From positions 109,709-173,708 of the forward strand of contig NZ_BSDE01000008.1 of the NCBI RefSeq assembly GCF_030268085.1: a stretch of DNA of 64,000 nt. Reading direction: 5' to 3'. The notes under the pieces are model-generated. The model saw only the letters and a program-made list of their open reading frames with translations. It was not told where the DNA came from and ran no database searches. A program made the position numbers and the translations under genes. This document shows positions 34,017-42,332 of the stretch, piece by piece. Source of the stretch: Geothrix limicola. Lineage in GTDB: Bacteria > Acidobacteriota > Holophagae > Holophagales > Holophagaceae. The first letter of the stretch is position 1; the number at the start of each line of letters is the position of its first letter.

Positions 34017-35225
34017 ATGGACATCCTGTACGTATCGGTGCTCCGCTCGCAAAAACGGTTCGCCGAGCTGCTGCGCGATCAGGCCGTGAAGCCCCCCCAG
34101 CAGATCCAGAAGTTCCACGGCCTCCTGGCCCGGGGCCTGAGCACCTTTGTCCGCGAACTGACAGCCCTGTCCGTGATCCCCAATCCGGCGGGAAGAAGGG
34201 GCTTCCCGCGACCATCCGCCGAATCCGAAGACGGCATCTCCTTCCGCTACCTGTCCCTGAAGATGGTCCCCATCCTGTCGCACCTGATCACCTTCAGCTG
34301 GAGCTTTGTCTCCTGCCTTCGGTGGAGCCTCGTCAGGCGTCGCCATCCCCGGTTCCTCATCTGCGACGCGCTGGACCTCTCCATCTCCGTAGGAGCCCTG
34401 CTGGCCGCCAAGCTGACCGGAACGCGCGCCATCACCATCGTCACCGATATCCCCGACTACATGTACAGCCCGGCGGACCGCGCCCGCTGGAGTTTTCACC
34501 ATGTGATCCTCCGCATCTACGTGACCCTCTCCACCTACTTCATGGGGCGCTACGACGGATACATCCTCCTCACCGAGGCCATGAACGACCTGGTTAATCC
34601 GAAGGGCCGCCCCCACCTGATCATGGAAGGCATCGTCGATCCAGGCATGGGCGAGGTGCCCAACACCCTGGCCGGCAAGTACTCGGAACAGGTCGTCATC
34701 TACGCTGGAGCCCTGTACGCCCGGTACGGCGTCACTACCCTGCTTGAGGCCTTCCTGCGCGTACCCCACCCCAACGCCAGGCTCTGGCTCTACGGCTCCG
34801 GCGAACTGGAAGCCGTGATCCAGGACTACGCCGACCGTGATCCGCGCATCGAATACTGGGGCGTGCGGCCCAACGCGGAGGTCGTCGCCGCCGAGGTGCG
34901 GGCCTCCCTGCTCGTCAATCCACGGCCGGCCGAGGAAGCCTTCACGAAGTACTCGTTCCCATCCAAGAACATGGAATACATGGCATCCGGTACGCCCGTG
35001 CTGACCGCGCCCCTACCCGGCATGCCCAAGGAATACCTCGAACATGTCTACACCTTCCCCGACGCCTCGGCTGAAGCGCTGTCCGCTTCGCTCACCGACC
35101 TGCTGGGCCGACCCCGGGAAGAACTTCACCTCATGGGCCTGCACGCGAAGACTTTCGTCCTCACCCGGAAGACCAGCGTCATCCAGGGCGGGCGAGTCCA
35201 CGCCTTCTTCCAGGGCCTGGCCTAG
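34017..35225 (+). CDS. Glycosyltransferase, family 4-like
   Basis: 402 residues of GT-B fold. The C-terminal nucleotide-sugar domain shows VVIYAGALYARYGVTTLLEA, LWLYGSGELE and SFPSKNMEYMASGTPVL. The N-terminal acceptor domain has ITIVTDIPDYMY. AAGGA precedes the ATG. It follows wzc and ends tail-to-tail with the next glycosyltransferase; their two TAG stops overlap in CTAG at 35222-35225. Donor sugar unknown. Confidence 0.88.
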   Translation: MDILYVSVLRSQKRFAELLRDQAVKPPQQIQKFHGLLARGLSTFVRELTALSVIPNPAGRRGFPRPSAESEDGISFRYLSLKMVPILSHLITFSWSFVSCLRWSLVRRRHPRFLICDALDLSISVGALLAAKLTGTRAITIVTDIPDYMYSPADRARWSFHHVILRIYVTLSTYFMGRYDGYILLTEAMNDLVNPKGRPHLIMEGIVDPGMGEVPNTLAGKYSEQVVIYAGALYARYGVTTLLEAFLRVPHPNARLWLYGSGELEAVIQDYADRDPRIEYWGVRPNAEVVAAEVRASLLVNPRPAEEAFTKYSFPSKNMEYMASGTPVLTAPLPGMPKEYLEHVYTFPDASAEALSASLTDLLGRPREELHLMGLHAKTFVLTRKTSVIQGGRVHAFFQGLA

Positions 35226-36319
35226 ACGGCCGCAGGCCCCGCCAGGAATTCCGCGATGACCGCCACGCCCTGCTGGTATTCCTTCAGGACCTGGTCCAGC
35301 CTCGCGTCGCAGTTGGCTTCGAAGGCCGCCCACGGGATGGACTGGTAGTAGCTGAACAGGTCATCGGCGAAGGTGGAAGCGGCGGGGTCGCATTCCAGGC
35401 CGAATCCGCCACGGGTCACCTGGGTGCCCATGTAGGATCCGACGTTGCACAGCTGGGGCAGGTAGAACGTGATGCCGTCATAGAATTTGTTGGCCATGGC
35501 GGGCTGCGTCTTGATGTCGTTGGTGAAGATATTGTGCAGCAGGTCCGTGCCCTTCGCGAATTCGTAGCGCTCCTCGGGTCGGTAAAGCCCGTGGAAGAAC
35601 ACGTTCCGGATGGCCTCCCGCTCGCACTTCGCCTTTAGGTTGCGGGCCGCCTCCTGCTCCCGGCCATGGTAGTGCAGCTCGAAGCGCGGATCGTTCCCCA
35701 ACCTCTCGATGATCTGGCGGTTGATCTCCTCGTGGCCCAGCAGACCCCAATGACGGATCCGGATGGGGTGGGCCGCGCGCGGTGCCGAACGGCGCACCTC
35801 GCGGTGCTGGAGGGAATCCAGCAGGAGGTTGTGGCTGGTGTGGATGCTTTCGTCAGTCAGATAGGTTCTGAAGGCGTCCGAACTGACGAAGGTGGCCCTG
35901 GAATGCCGGGCCACGTCGTTGACCTTCCGCTTGAACCATCCGACATTTTCGAAGGTCACGTCCCGATAATCGAAGATGTAGTTGTGGGGGTAGCGCTTCC
36001 TCAGCACATCCGCCAGCACCACGCCGGGCATGGTGGTCAGCACGATGACCGAATCGAAGCGCTCCGCGTCCAGGAGCCTGAGGCAGGCCCTCCGGTACTT
36101 CCAGAAGGCCCGAAGCTTTCTCCACTTGGGTGCGTCGTCTTCCATGTGGTGCTCGAACTTGTGGGCTACGACACCGCCGGGCACGGGGACGTCCTGCTTT
36201 CCGTCGCGGTCCCAATAGATCAGGTGCACCTCGTGATCCGTGCGCTTCAGCTGATCCAGGTAGAAATGCATGTACGACATGTAGTAGATCTTGCCGAACC
36301 CGATCATCAGGATCTTCAT
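35222..36319 (-). CDS. Glycosyltransferase (GT-B-like), polysaccharide locus
   Basis: 365 residues from ATG 36319, which overlaps the stop of the upstream acetyltransferase gene (ATGA). The start MKILMIGFGKIYYMSYMHFY is a Rossmann N-terminus. The second half has IRHWGLLGHEEINRQIIERL and FELHYHGREQEAARNLK, typical of the donor domain in family 4-like enzymes, but the usual EX7E motif is not clear. The function is therefore a class assignment only. Confidence 0.75.
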   Translation of the reverse strand: MKILMIGFGKIYYMSYMHFYLDQLKRTDHEVHLIYWDRDGKQDVPVPGGVVAHKFEHHMEDDAPKWRKLRAFWKYRRACLRLLDAERFDSVIVLTTMPGVVLADVLRKRYPHNYIFDYRDVTFENVGWFKRKVNDVARHSRATFVSSDAFRTYLTDESIHTSHNLLLDSLQHREVRRSAPRAAHPIRIRHWGLLGHEEINRQIIERLGNDPRFELHYHGREQEAARNLKAKCEREAIRNVFFHGLYRPEERYEFAKGTDLLHNIFTNDIKTQPAMANKFYDGITFYLPQLCNVGSYMGTQVTRGGFGLECDPAASTFADDLFSYYQSIPWAAFEANCDARLDQVLKEYQQGVAVIAEFLAGPAAV

Positions 36320-36984
36320 GAACAGGCCTCGAGAAAGCGCTGGATGTCTGCGAAGAGCGGCGCATGGGCTTCGATCCAGGCCGGATCCCGGTCCCACCAC
36401 TTGACCTCGATCAAACGGCGGATCGTGTCATCGTCGAAACGCTGACCGATCTTCTTCGCGGGAACGCCCGCATAGATGGCATAGGGCTCGACGTCGGAGC
36501 GCACCAGGGCGCCGGCCGCCAGGATGGCCCCATCCCCGATGGTGACGCCTTCGAGGATCCGCACACCGTAGCTGATGAGCACATCGTGGCCGATGACCAC
36601 GCCGTAGCGGTGTTCCGGGTCGGCGTAGGCGAATTCGTCGAAGAGCTGGGCTTTCGCGTAGGTGAACCCGGCCTGCTTGTGGAGGGAATAGAAGGCCGGA
36701 TGGGTCGAGACGAAATCCGAAGTCGGGTGCTTGCCCGAGATGGTGATGACGTTCGCGCTGATCGAACAGAACCGGCCCACCGAGCCGTAGATCCAGCAGT
36801 TCTCGCCGAGGTAGGATCCGTAGCCGAGCCTCCCGTCGAAGGTCGTGCCCCTCAGGATCACGTTGTGGCCTTCCAGCTCGGTGCGGATGCCGATCTGGCA
36901 CTTCGGCCCGATGCGAATCTGCCGCCGGCGGCCGAGCACCGAGAACTTGAGCCACTTCAGGAATGTCTTCAGAAGGCCCAGCAC
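36316..36984 (-). CDS. Hexapeptide-repeat acetyltransferase (CatB/xenobiotic acetyltransferase type)
   Basis: 222 residues. Left-handed beta-helix repeats include CWIYGSVGRFCSISANVITI, then GVVIGHDVLISYGVRILEG and VTIGDGAILAAGALV, ending in PYAIYAGVPAKKIGQRF as in the CatB group. The His in VSTHPAFY fits the catalytic His. It probably O- or N-acetylates a sugar of the exported polymer using acetyl-CoA. Confidence 0.88.
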   Translation of the reverse strand: MLGLLKTFLKWLKFSVLGRRRQIRIGPKCQIGIRTELEGHNVILRGTTFDGRLGYGSYLGENCWIYGSVGRFCSISANVITISGKHPTSDFVSTHPAFYSLHKQAGFTYAKAQLFDEFAYADPEHRYGVVIGHDVLISYGVRILEGVTIGDGAILAAGALVRSDVEPYAIYAGVPAKKIGQRFDDDTIRRLIEVKWWDRDPAWIEAHAPLFADIQRFLEACS

Positions 36985-36988
36985 CGGC

Positions 36989-38155
36989 TCACCCCCTTCC
37001 CGAAAGCTTCGCCTTCAGCCGCCGCAGCGCCATGCGGAAGGCAAAGCGCAGGAGGGCCTTGTAGGAGAGGCTGCGCACATCGTACTTCACCAGGGCATCT
37101 TCGAGGCCACCTTCCGGGCCCGGGGCCACGGGTGCCGCGACGGACGTGTCATACAACTTGATGGCGCTCCCGGGCACACCGTGGAGCACGTTCGACTCCT
37201 GGGGGCGGAAGGCGAGGTCAAAGGTCCTGAGCACCTTGTGTCCCGCCGGTTCCAGCGTGAGCCAATACCGCGCCCCGGCCTGGTTCCGCTTGATGCCGTA
37301 GAGGTCGACGCACAGGTCGCGGGGATCGACCCCCAGGGGCTCCGCCAGGGCCAGAGATTCGAAGAAGGCGTCGTAGACCGCGCGGGAGTCCTGCAGGGCC
37401 AGGAAGCGGTAGGGCTCCGAGCCCCGCTCCTGCAGCGGGATCTGGTAGCCGTTCTCCTGGCCGACGTTGTGCTGCCCCTTGTCGCTGAAATTGGTGGACA
37501 GCCCTGCCCGAGGATAGACGAAGAACCGGTCCGTCTCGATGCAGTAGCGGATGTGATGCTTGAGCCAGGAATGTTCGGACCATTCCGCCACATTGAAGGG
37601 GATGGCCGGCCCCGCCTGGAAATCCCCCTCGTGCTGCCTGAACCACTCGACGAAACGGTTCCACTTGTCCCGCGACCAGATCTGCCCCCAGGAACAGGCG
37701 TACTGCATGAAGTAGACGTCGGAGGCGTCATCCAGGGGCAGGAAGGGCCGATCACAGGCCACATTCCAGAGGTGCGTGTAGAGGGAGATCCCGGCGATCC
37801 GGTCGTCGTCCTTGTAGAAGTCGATGGCCTGCACCGCGAAACGGTAGAGGTTTCGGGACACGTAGAGGTCGTCTTCCAGCACGATGAGGTGCTCGTGGTC
37901 GCGGGTGAGGTCGCCGCAGGCCAGGACGTGCTGCTTCAAGCCCTGTCGCTGCGGGAAGGTGCGCACCGTCTTGGCCCCATGCCGCCACGTAAAGGCCTCG
38001 GCGACGCGCTGGACCTCCTCGTTCCCGGACCGGTCCAGGCTGATGATGAGAGGCACCTGGTGGCCATCGAAGGCCACGCAGTCCAGCGAATTCAACAGCC
38101 GCAACAGCGCGTGCGGACGGTTATAGCCGATGACGACGATGGCCAGGTTCGGCAT
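36989..38155 (-). CDS. Glycosyltransferase, family 2-like (GT-A)
   Basis: 388 residues from ATG 38155 (AAGGAG eleven bases ahead; GTG 38191 is open but has no site). It has the GT-A start LAIVVIGYNRPHALLRLLNS, the DxD-like LIVLEDDLYVSRN and a late acceptor-domain Trp/His segment (HSWLKHHIRYCIETDRFF). The family resembles GNT-I/POMGnT-like bacterial transferases. Its start overlaps the end of the polymerase gene by 35 bases. Confidence 0.82.
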   Translation of the reverse strand: MPNLAIVVIGYNRPHALLRLLNSLDCVAFDGHQVPLIISLDRSGNEEVQRVAEAFTWRHGAKTVRTFPQRQGLKQHVLACGDLTRDHEHLIVLEDDLYVSRNLYRFAVQAIDFYKDDDRIAGISLYTHLWNVACDRPFLPLDDASDVYFMQYACSWGQIWSRDKWNRFVEWFRQHEGDFQAGPAIPFNVAEWSEHSWLKHHIRYCIETDRFFVYPRAGLSTNFSDKGQHNVGQENGYQIPLQERGSEPYRFLALQDSRAVYDAFFESLALAEPLGVDPRDLCVDLYGIKRNQAGARYWLTLEPAGHKVLRTFDLAFRPQESNVLHGVPGSAIKLYDTSVAAPVAPGPEGGLEDALVKYDVRSLSYKALLRFAFRMALRRLKAKLSGRG

Positions 38156-39731
38156 GGGCGGCTCGCTCCTTCCAGGCGAATGGGAGTTCACGGGACAGCA
38201 TGGCCTTGATGTCGAGGGGATCCGAGCTGGCCCGGCTGGCGAAGTAGCAGTACCAGATCAGGGACCAGGCCAGGTTGAAATACCACCGGTTGGCCGTCAG
38301 GTGGTCCGACATGGAATTGATGAAGATCGCGGTCGATACGCCCGCCCCGGCGAGGGCCAGGGCGAGCCGCGAGGCATTCATGGGCTTCCGGTGGAAGAAG
38401 GCGAAGGTGAAGAACGAGAACAGCATGCTCGAGGGGTAGAGGAGGTAGACCAGCCCGCAGACCATCCCAAAGGCGATGCCGTAGGTCAGGTAGTCGTTGT
38501 GCGGATAGGTGCCCAGCGGTTCCACGTAGATGGACCAGCCGACGCCGCTGGGGTTTTCGGTCAGGTAGTTGAAGGCCTTCTTCCACCGCCAGGCCCGGTC
38601 GGCGGTGGAAGAGGAATTCTTCCCCACCCGCAGTTCGTACCGGCTGGTGGCGTAGCGCTGGATGTTCTGGGGCAGGATCGCGAGCGTGGTCAGGGCCAGG
38701 CCGCCTCCCACGACGAGGAGCACCACGTACCGCTTGATGGAGAAGTGCCGAAGGCTCAGCGAAAGAATGACCGTGATGCCCGCGAGGCTGGCGAGGGTGC
38801 TGCCCACGCTGCCGGTCACAAGCAGGATGTATCCCGCCGTGACCAGGCATCCCGTGGCCACGAGCCGCGTCCAGCGCGGCAGGGGCGAGACCGCCAGCGC
38901 GAAGGACGCGCAGATGAGCGCCGCCAGGGGGATGCCCACCTGGGTTCGCAGCATCTGGACGTCGATTTTCCCGAGGCGGAAGGCCGTGACATTCAGCATG
39001 CCCTCCGTGACCGAGGTGGCATCCATGATCGGCTGGCCGAAGCTCCGCGACACCATGAAGAGGAACACCGTGGGCAGGATCAGCGCGAACAGCAGGCCCT
39101 TCACCAGCAGTTCGGGGCTGTGGTCTCCCTTGATCCTCGAAAAAATGAGCGGGATGAACAGGAACGGGCCCAGCAGGTAGTTGGTGATCGAGACCAGCTG
39201 GGAAGACATGGTTTCCAGCGTGGCACCGCCACTCCAGGTGACCATCCAGGGCCGCGGTCGCGACACGTCGGTGGTATGGATGCTCGGCACGGCGAGGTCC
39301 GCCGAAAGCGAGGCGAGCACGCTGACCACCATGGACAGCAGCACGAAGAAGAGGGCCAGCTTGACCATCTTCGGCAGGGACTTCCATCCGCCGCCCCTCG
39401 TCAGCACGAAGAAGAGGCTCGCCGAATAGAGGTTCAACGAGATGGGGGTGCCGTAGTTGGCTGGATTGCCCGCGCTCACCGCGACGAAGACCACCCAGGA
39501 GTAGGGTCGGTCCGCCCAGACGAACATGGCCACGAGTGCGATGAGCAGGCCGATCGCCATCATCGCGTACGGGCTGGCGATGCCGAGCGACAGGAGGTTG
39601 ACGGCCATGCCCGCGCCGAAGGGGATCAGCAGGGTGTGGAGGGTGCCTTCCACCGGTTCAGCCTGGGCCACCGGCTCAGGATGGGCCTCCGCTCCACCTG
39701 GAGGATTCAGGACATCATCCATGGCACTCAT
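38121..39731 (-). CDS. Multi-pass membrane protein, O-antigen ligase/polymerase (Wzy-like)
   Basis: 536 residues with about 12 hydrophobic segments and one large periplasmic loop near residues 345-420 (ATSRYELRVGKNSSSTADRA, ENPSGVGWS, YPHNDYLTYG). The H-N-D/Y motif (HNDYL) is the hallmark of the O-antigen ligase/Wzy fold. It likely polymerises the lipid-linked repeat unit in the periplasm. The start overlaps the flippase stop (ATGA). Confidence 0.85.
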   Translation of the reverse strand: MSAMDDVLNPPGGAEAHPEPVAQAEPVEGTLHTLLIPFGAGMAVNLLSLGIASPYAMMAIGLLIALVAMFVWADRPYSWVVFVAVSAGNPANYGTPISLNLYSASLFFVLTRGGGWKSLPKMVKLALFFVLLSMVVSVLASLSADLAVPSIHTTDVSRPRPWMVTWSGGATLETMSSQLVSITNYLLGPFLFIPLIFSRIKGDHSPELLVKGLLFALILPTVFLFMVSRSFGQPIMDATSVTEGMLNVTAFRLGKIDVQMLRTQVGIPLAALICASFALAVSPLPRWTRLVATGCLVTAGYILLVTGSVGSTLASLAGITVILSLSLRHFSIKRYVVLLVVGGGLALTTLAILPQNIQRYATSRYELRVGKNSSSTADRAWRWKKAFNYLTENPSGVGWSIYVEPLGTYPHNDYLTYGIAFGMVCGLVYLLYPSSMLFSFFTFAFFHRKPMNASRLALALAGAGVSTAIFINSMSDHLTANRWYFNLAWSLIWYCYFASRASSDPLDIKAMLSRELPFAWKERAAHAEPGHRRHRL

Positions 39732-41080
39732 GCGGCCTCACGACGGGTCAGCACCGCGATCTCCGCATAGGCCACGAGGGTGCGGGCCGTGCGGCCCAGG
39801 AGCGAACCCAGGGCCACGGCCAAAATGCCGCCAAAAGCCGGCGTGAGGAGGTAGGCGCTGATGGGGAACACGATGAGGCCGATGATGACGCTGCGGCCGT
39901 ACAACCAGGAATTCCCCGTGGCGAAGAGTGTGTTGAAGGGCAGCGAGGCGGCCTGGAGGACCGAGAACCAGAGGCAGACCTTCATGAGCGGAATGCCCGC
40001 CGCGTACTTGGGGATCGCCAGGGGCACCAGGATCCCGATCAGGTACGAGCAGATCAGGACGAGCCCCGCCATGCCTGCGGTCAATCCGGCGGTGACCGCC
40101 AATGAGCGCGCGTTGGCGCTGCGCACGCTGCCTTCGCGCGCGTAGGCCTCCACCACCCGGGGCGTCATGACCTGGTAGACCGATTGGGGCAGGACGATCA
40201 TGCCGTCCCGCATCACCGCGGCCACCGCGAAGAGGCCCAGCCCCTTCACGCCGCCGAGGGACAACATGAGGGCGCTTTCCGTGGCCATCCAGATGGAGGT
40301 GTACAGGCTGCCCCAGACGCTGAACGGCAATCCGATGCGCACCACTTCGCCGAGGGATTTCCAGTCGAACCGGTAGCGGACCTTCAGGGGGCGGTTGCGG
40401 TGGAAGAGCGCCACCGCCGTGAAGGCCGGGATCGACCCGCGGATGCACAGTCCGAAAAAGCCCGTGAACGGCACGATGAACACGGCGCCGAAGACGAGGA
40501 CCGCCTGGATGAGCTGGATCCGCGCCAGGGCCACGAACTGATGGATGGTGCGGTAGGTCGCCGTCAGGTACCCGCCGTAGTAGACGAACCAGCAGAACAG
40601 GACCTGGGCCAGCCAGCCGGCAACGCCGTAGCGGTCTCCCCGGATCAGCGCCACCGCCGCGCAGACCAGGAAGGCCGCCGATGCGAGGATCGAGATCAGG
40701 GCGTTCCAGGCCCCGGCGGCGGAGGCGAGGGCCTCCACCTTCTCGGGCATGTTCTTGCCCGTGTAGAAGGGGATCTGGCGCCACAGGCCGTCGAAGGTGC
40801 CCAGGTGCATGAAGGTGAGGTACATGAGCGGGATCGTGTAGACCCGGTAGCGGCCCGTCTCTTCGGGCCCGAGGAAGCGGGCCACCAGCAGGCCGCCGAA
40901 GGCGCCCAGCAGCGAGGCCGTGATGTTGCCACCGAAGACCGCGGCCACCGAGCCGAGGATCTGCTTGTTGCGGGTGAGTTTCGCCTTCTGCCGGATGAGG
41001 AAGCCGCCGATGAATCCGGGCGCCTGCTGCGTGATCCCCTCGGGACTGCGAGGCGCCGGGCCGTCAGACATGGAGGGCAT
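39728..41080 (-). CDS. Polysaccharide flippase, MOP family (Wzx-like)
   Basis: 450 residues with about 12 membrane segments and the MOP-family beginnings GSVAAVFGGNITASLLGAFG and GPEETGRYRVY. It should flip undecaprenyl-linked repeat units to the periplasm. ATG 41080 has AGGGAG eleven bases ahead; ATG 41071 is an alternative. It overlaps the end of capF by up to 17 bases. Together with the polymerase and Wzc it makes the locus a Wzx/Wzy-type system. Confidence 0.87.
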   Translation of the reverse strand: MPSMSDGPAPRSPEGITQQAPGFIGGFLIRQKAKLTRNKQILGSVAAVFGGNITASLLGAFGGLLVARFLGPEETGRYRVYTIPLMYLTFMHLGTFDGLWRQIPFYTGKNMPEKVEALASAAGAWNALISILASAAFLVCAAVALIRGDRYGVAGWLAQVLFCWFVYYGGYLTATYRTIHQFVALARIQLIQAVLVFGAVFIVPFTGFFGLCIRGSIPAFTAVALFHRNRPLKVRYRFDWKSLGEVVRIGLPFSVWGSLYTSIWMATESALMLSLGGVKGLGLFAVAAVMRDGMIVLPQSVYQVMTPRVVEAYAREGSVRSANARSLAVTAGLTAGMAGLVLICSYLIGILVPLAIPKYAAGIPLMKVCLWFSVLQAASLPFNTLFATGNSWLYGRSVIIGLIVFPISAYLLTPAFGGILAVALGSLLGRTARTLVAYAEIAVLTRREAA

Positions 41081-42179
41081 GGGTATCGGGTCTCCCTGGA
41101 TCGAAGGGCTCGCTGGCCCAGAAGAGGGTCACGAGGTCTGTGCTGCCGGTGTTGGTGATGCTGTGAGTGTACCCCGGGGGGATGTCCACCACCCGCGGTG
41201 CCTCGCCCGACACCGGATACTCGATCACGTCGGTGCCCTCGAGTTGCCGGAACCGCACGACCGCCTCGCCGCTCACCACCAGGAACTTCTCGGTCTTCGT
41301 GTGATGCCAGTGGTTGCCGCGGGCGATGCCGGGCCGGGTGATGGACACGAAGATCTGGCCCATGGCCGGGCTGCGCAGCACCTCCGCCAGCCACCCTCTC
41401 GGATCGCGCTTGGTGTCCAGCGCGTAGGCGAATTGATCCTCGGGGAGGTAGCTCAGGTACATCGAGTAGAGACGCCGGGTCAGCTCGTCGCCCACCTCGG
41501 GGACTTCCCGCGTCTGCCGCGTCATGGGAAACCGGCTGATGCGCGCGGCCAGGTCGCCCAGCGTGATCGTGAAGACCCGCCGCACTTCGGGATCGCCCTC
41601 CGGTCCGCGGTGGGGATTGCCCTCCAGGGCCGCGAGGAATTCGGCCACCACGTCGTCGACGTGCACCAAGGTCATTTCGCGGGTCGGATCGTGGATCTCC
41701 AGGGGCAGGCCGTGGGCCGTGTTGTGGCAGAAGGTCGCCACCGCCGAGTTGTAGTTGGGGCGGGACCACTTGCCGAAGACATTGGGCAGGCGGAACACGT
41801 AGACCGGGGCGCCCGTATCGTGGCCGTAGGCGCGCACGGCCGACTCCGCGTCCTTCTTGCTCGTGCCGTAGGGATTGTCCAGGGCCGCCTGGGTCGACGA
41901 GCTGATCAGCAGGGGCACGGGGCGGCCCAGGGCGCGGAGGTGATCCACGATCTGCTGCGTCAGCCCCGTGTTGCCCTGGGCGAATTCACTGAGGTCCTTG
42001 GGGCGGTTCACCCCCGCGAGGTGGAACACGAAGTCCGCCTGGGCCAGCAGCCCGGCCAGGGATTCCGGCGCGTCCTCGACATCGAAGGTCAGGATCTCGA
42101 ACTCAGGGCGTGCGGACAGGGTGGCGATCAGGTTGCGCCCGATAAAGCCTCGCGCACCTGTCACAACGACTTTCCCCAT
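41064..42179 (-). CDS. capF: CapF-type bifunctional SDR-cupin reductase (UDP-L-FucNAc pathway)
   Basis: 371 residues, matching CapF/FnlB (about 370). The N-terminal SDR domain (1-245) has VVVTGARGFIGRNL and the active-site YGTSKKDAE. The C-terminal cupin (250-371) has GNHWHHTKTEKFLVVSGEA and DIPPGYTHSITN, the metal-binding part. CapF reduces the CapE product in UDP-N-acetyl-L-fucosamine synthesis. AAGGAGG precedes ATG 42179. Its partners capE and capG are 5.7 kb away on the other strand (47849-50028). Confidence 0.92.
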   Translation of the reverse strand: MGKVVVTGARGFIGRNLIATLSARPEFEILTFDVEDAPESLAGLLAQADFVFHLAGVNRPKDLSEFAQGNTGLTQQIVDHLRALGRPVPLLISSSTQAALDNPYGTSKKDAESAVRAYGHDTGAPVYVFRLPNVFGKWSRPNYNSAVATFCHNTAHGLPLEIHDPTREMTLVHVDDVVAEFLAALEGNPHRGPEGDPEVRRVFTITLGDLAARISRFPMTRQTREVPEVGDELTRRLYSMYLSYLPEDQFAYALDTKRDPRGWLAEVLRSPAMGQIFVSITRPGIARGNHWHHTKTEKFLVVSGEAVVRFRQLEGTDVIEYPVSGEAPRVVDIPPGYTHSITNTGSTDLVTLFWASEPFDPGRPDTHALHV

Positions 42180-42332
42180 GCTCTCCTCCTTGCCGAAGCG
42201 GATGGAATCCAAGCGGCCCTTCCGGGCATTACCCCATCTTCATGGGTGGATGAAGGACCGGGTGCATCGATTCAAAGGGATTGATCGATTCGTGGCCCTC
42301 CCCTTCGATTGGATCCTGCCGCTGTTCATACG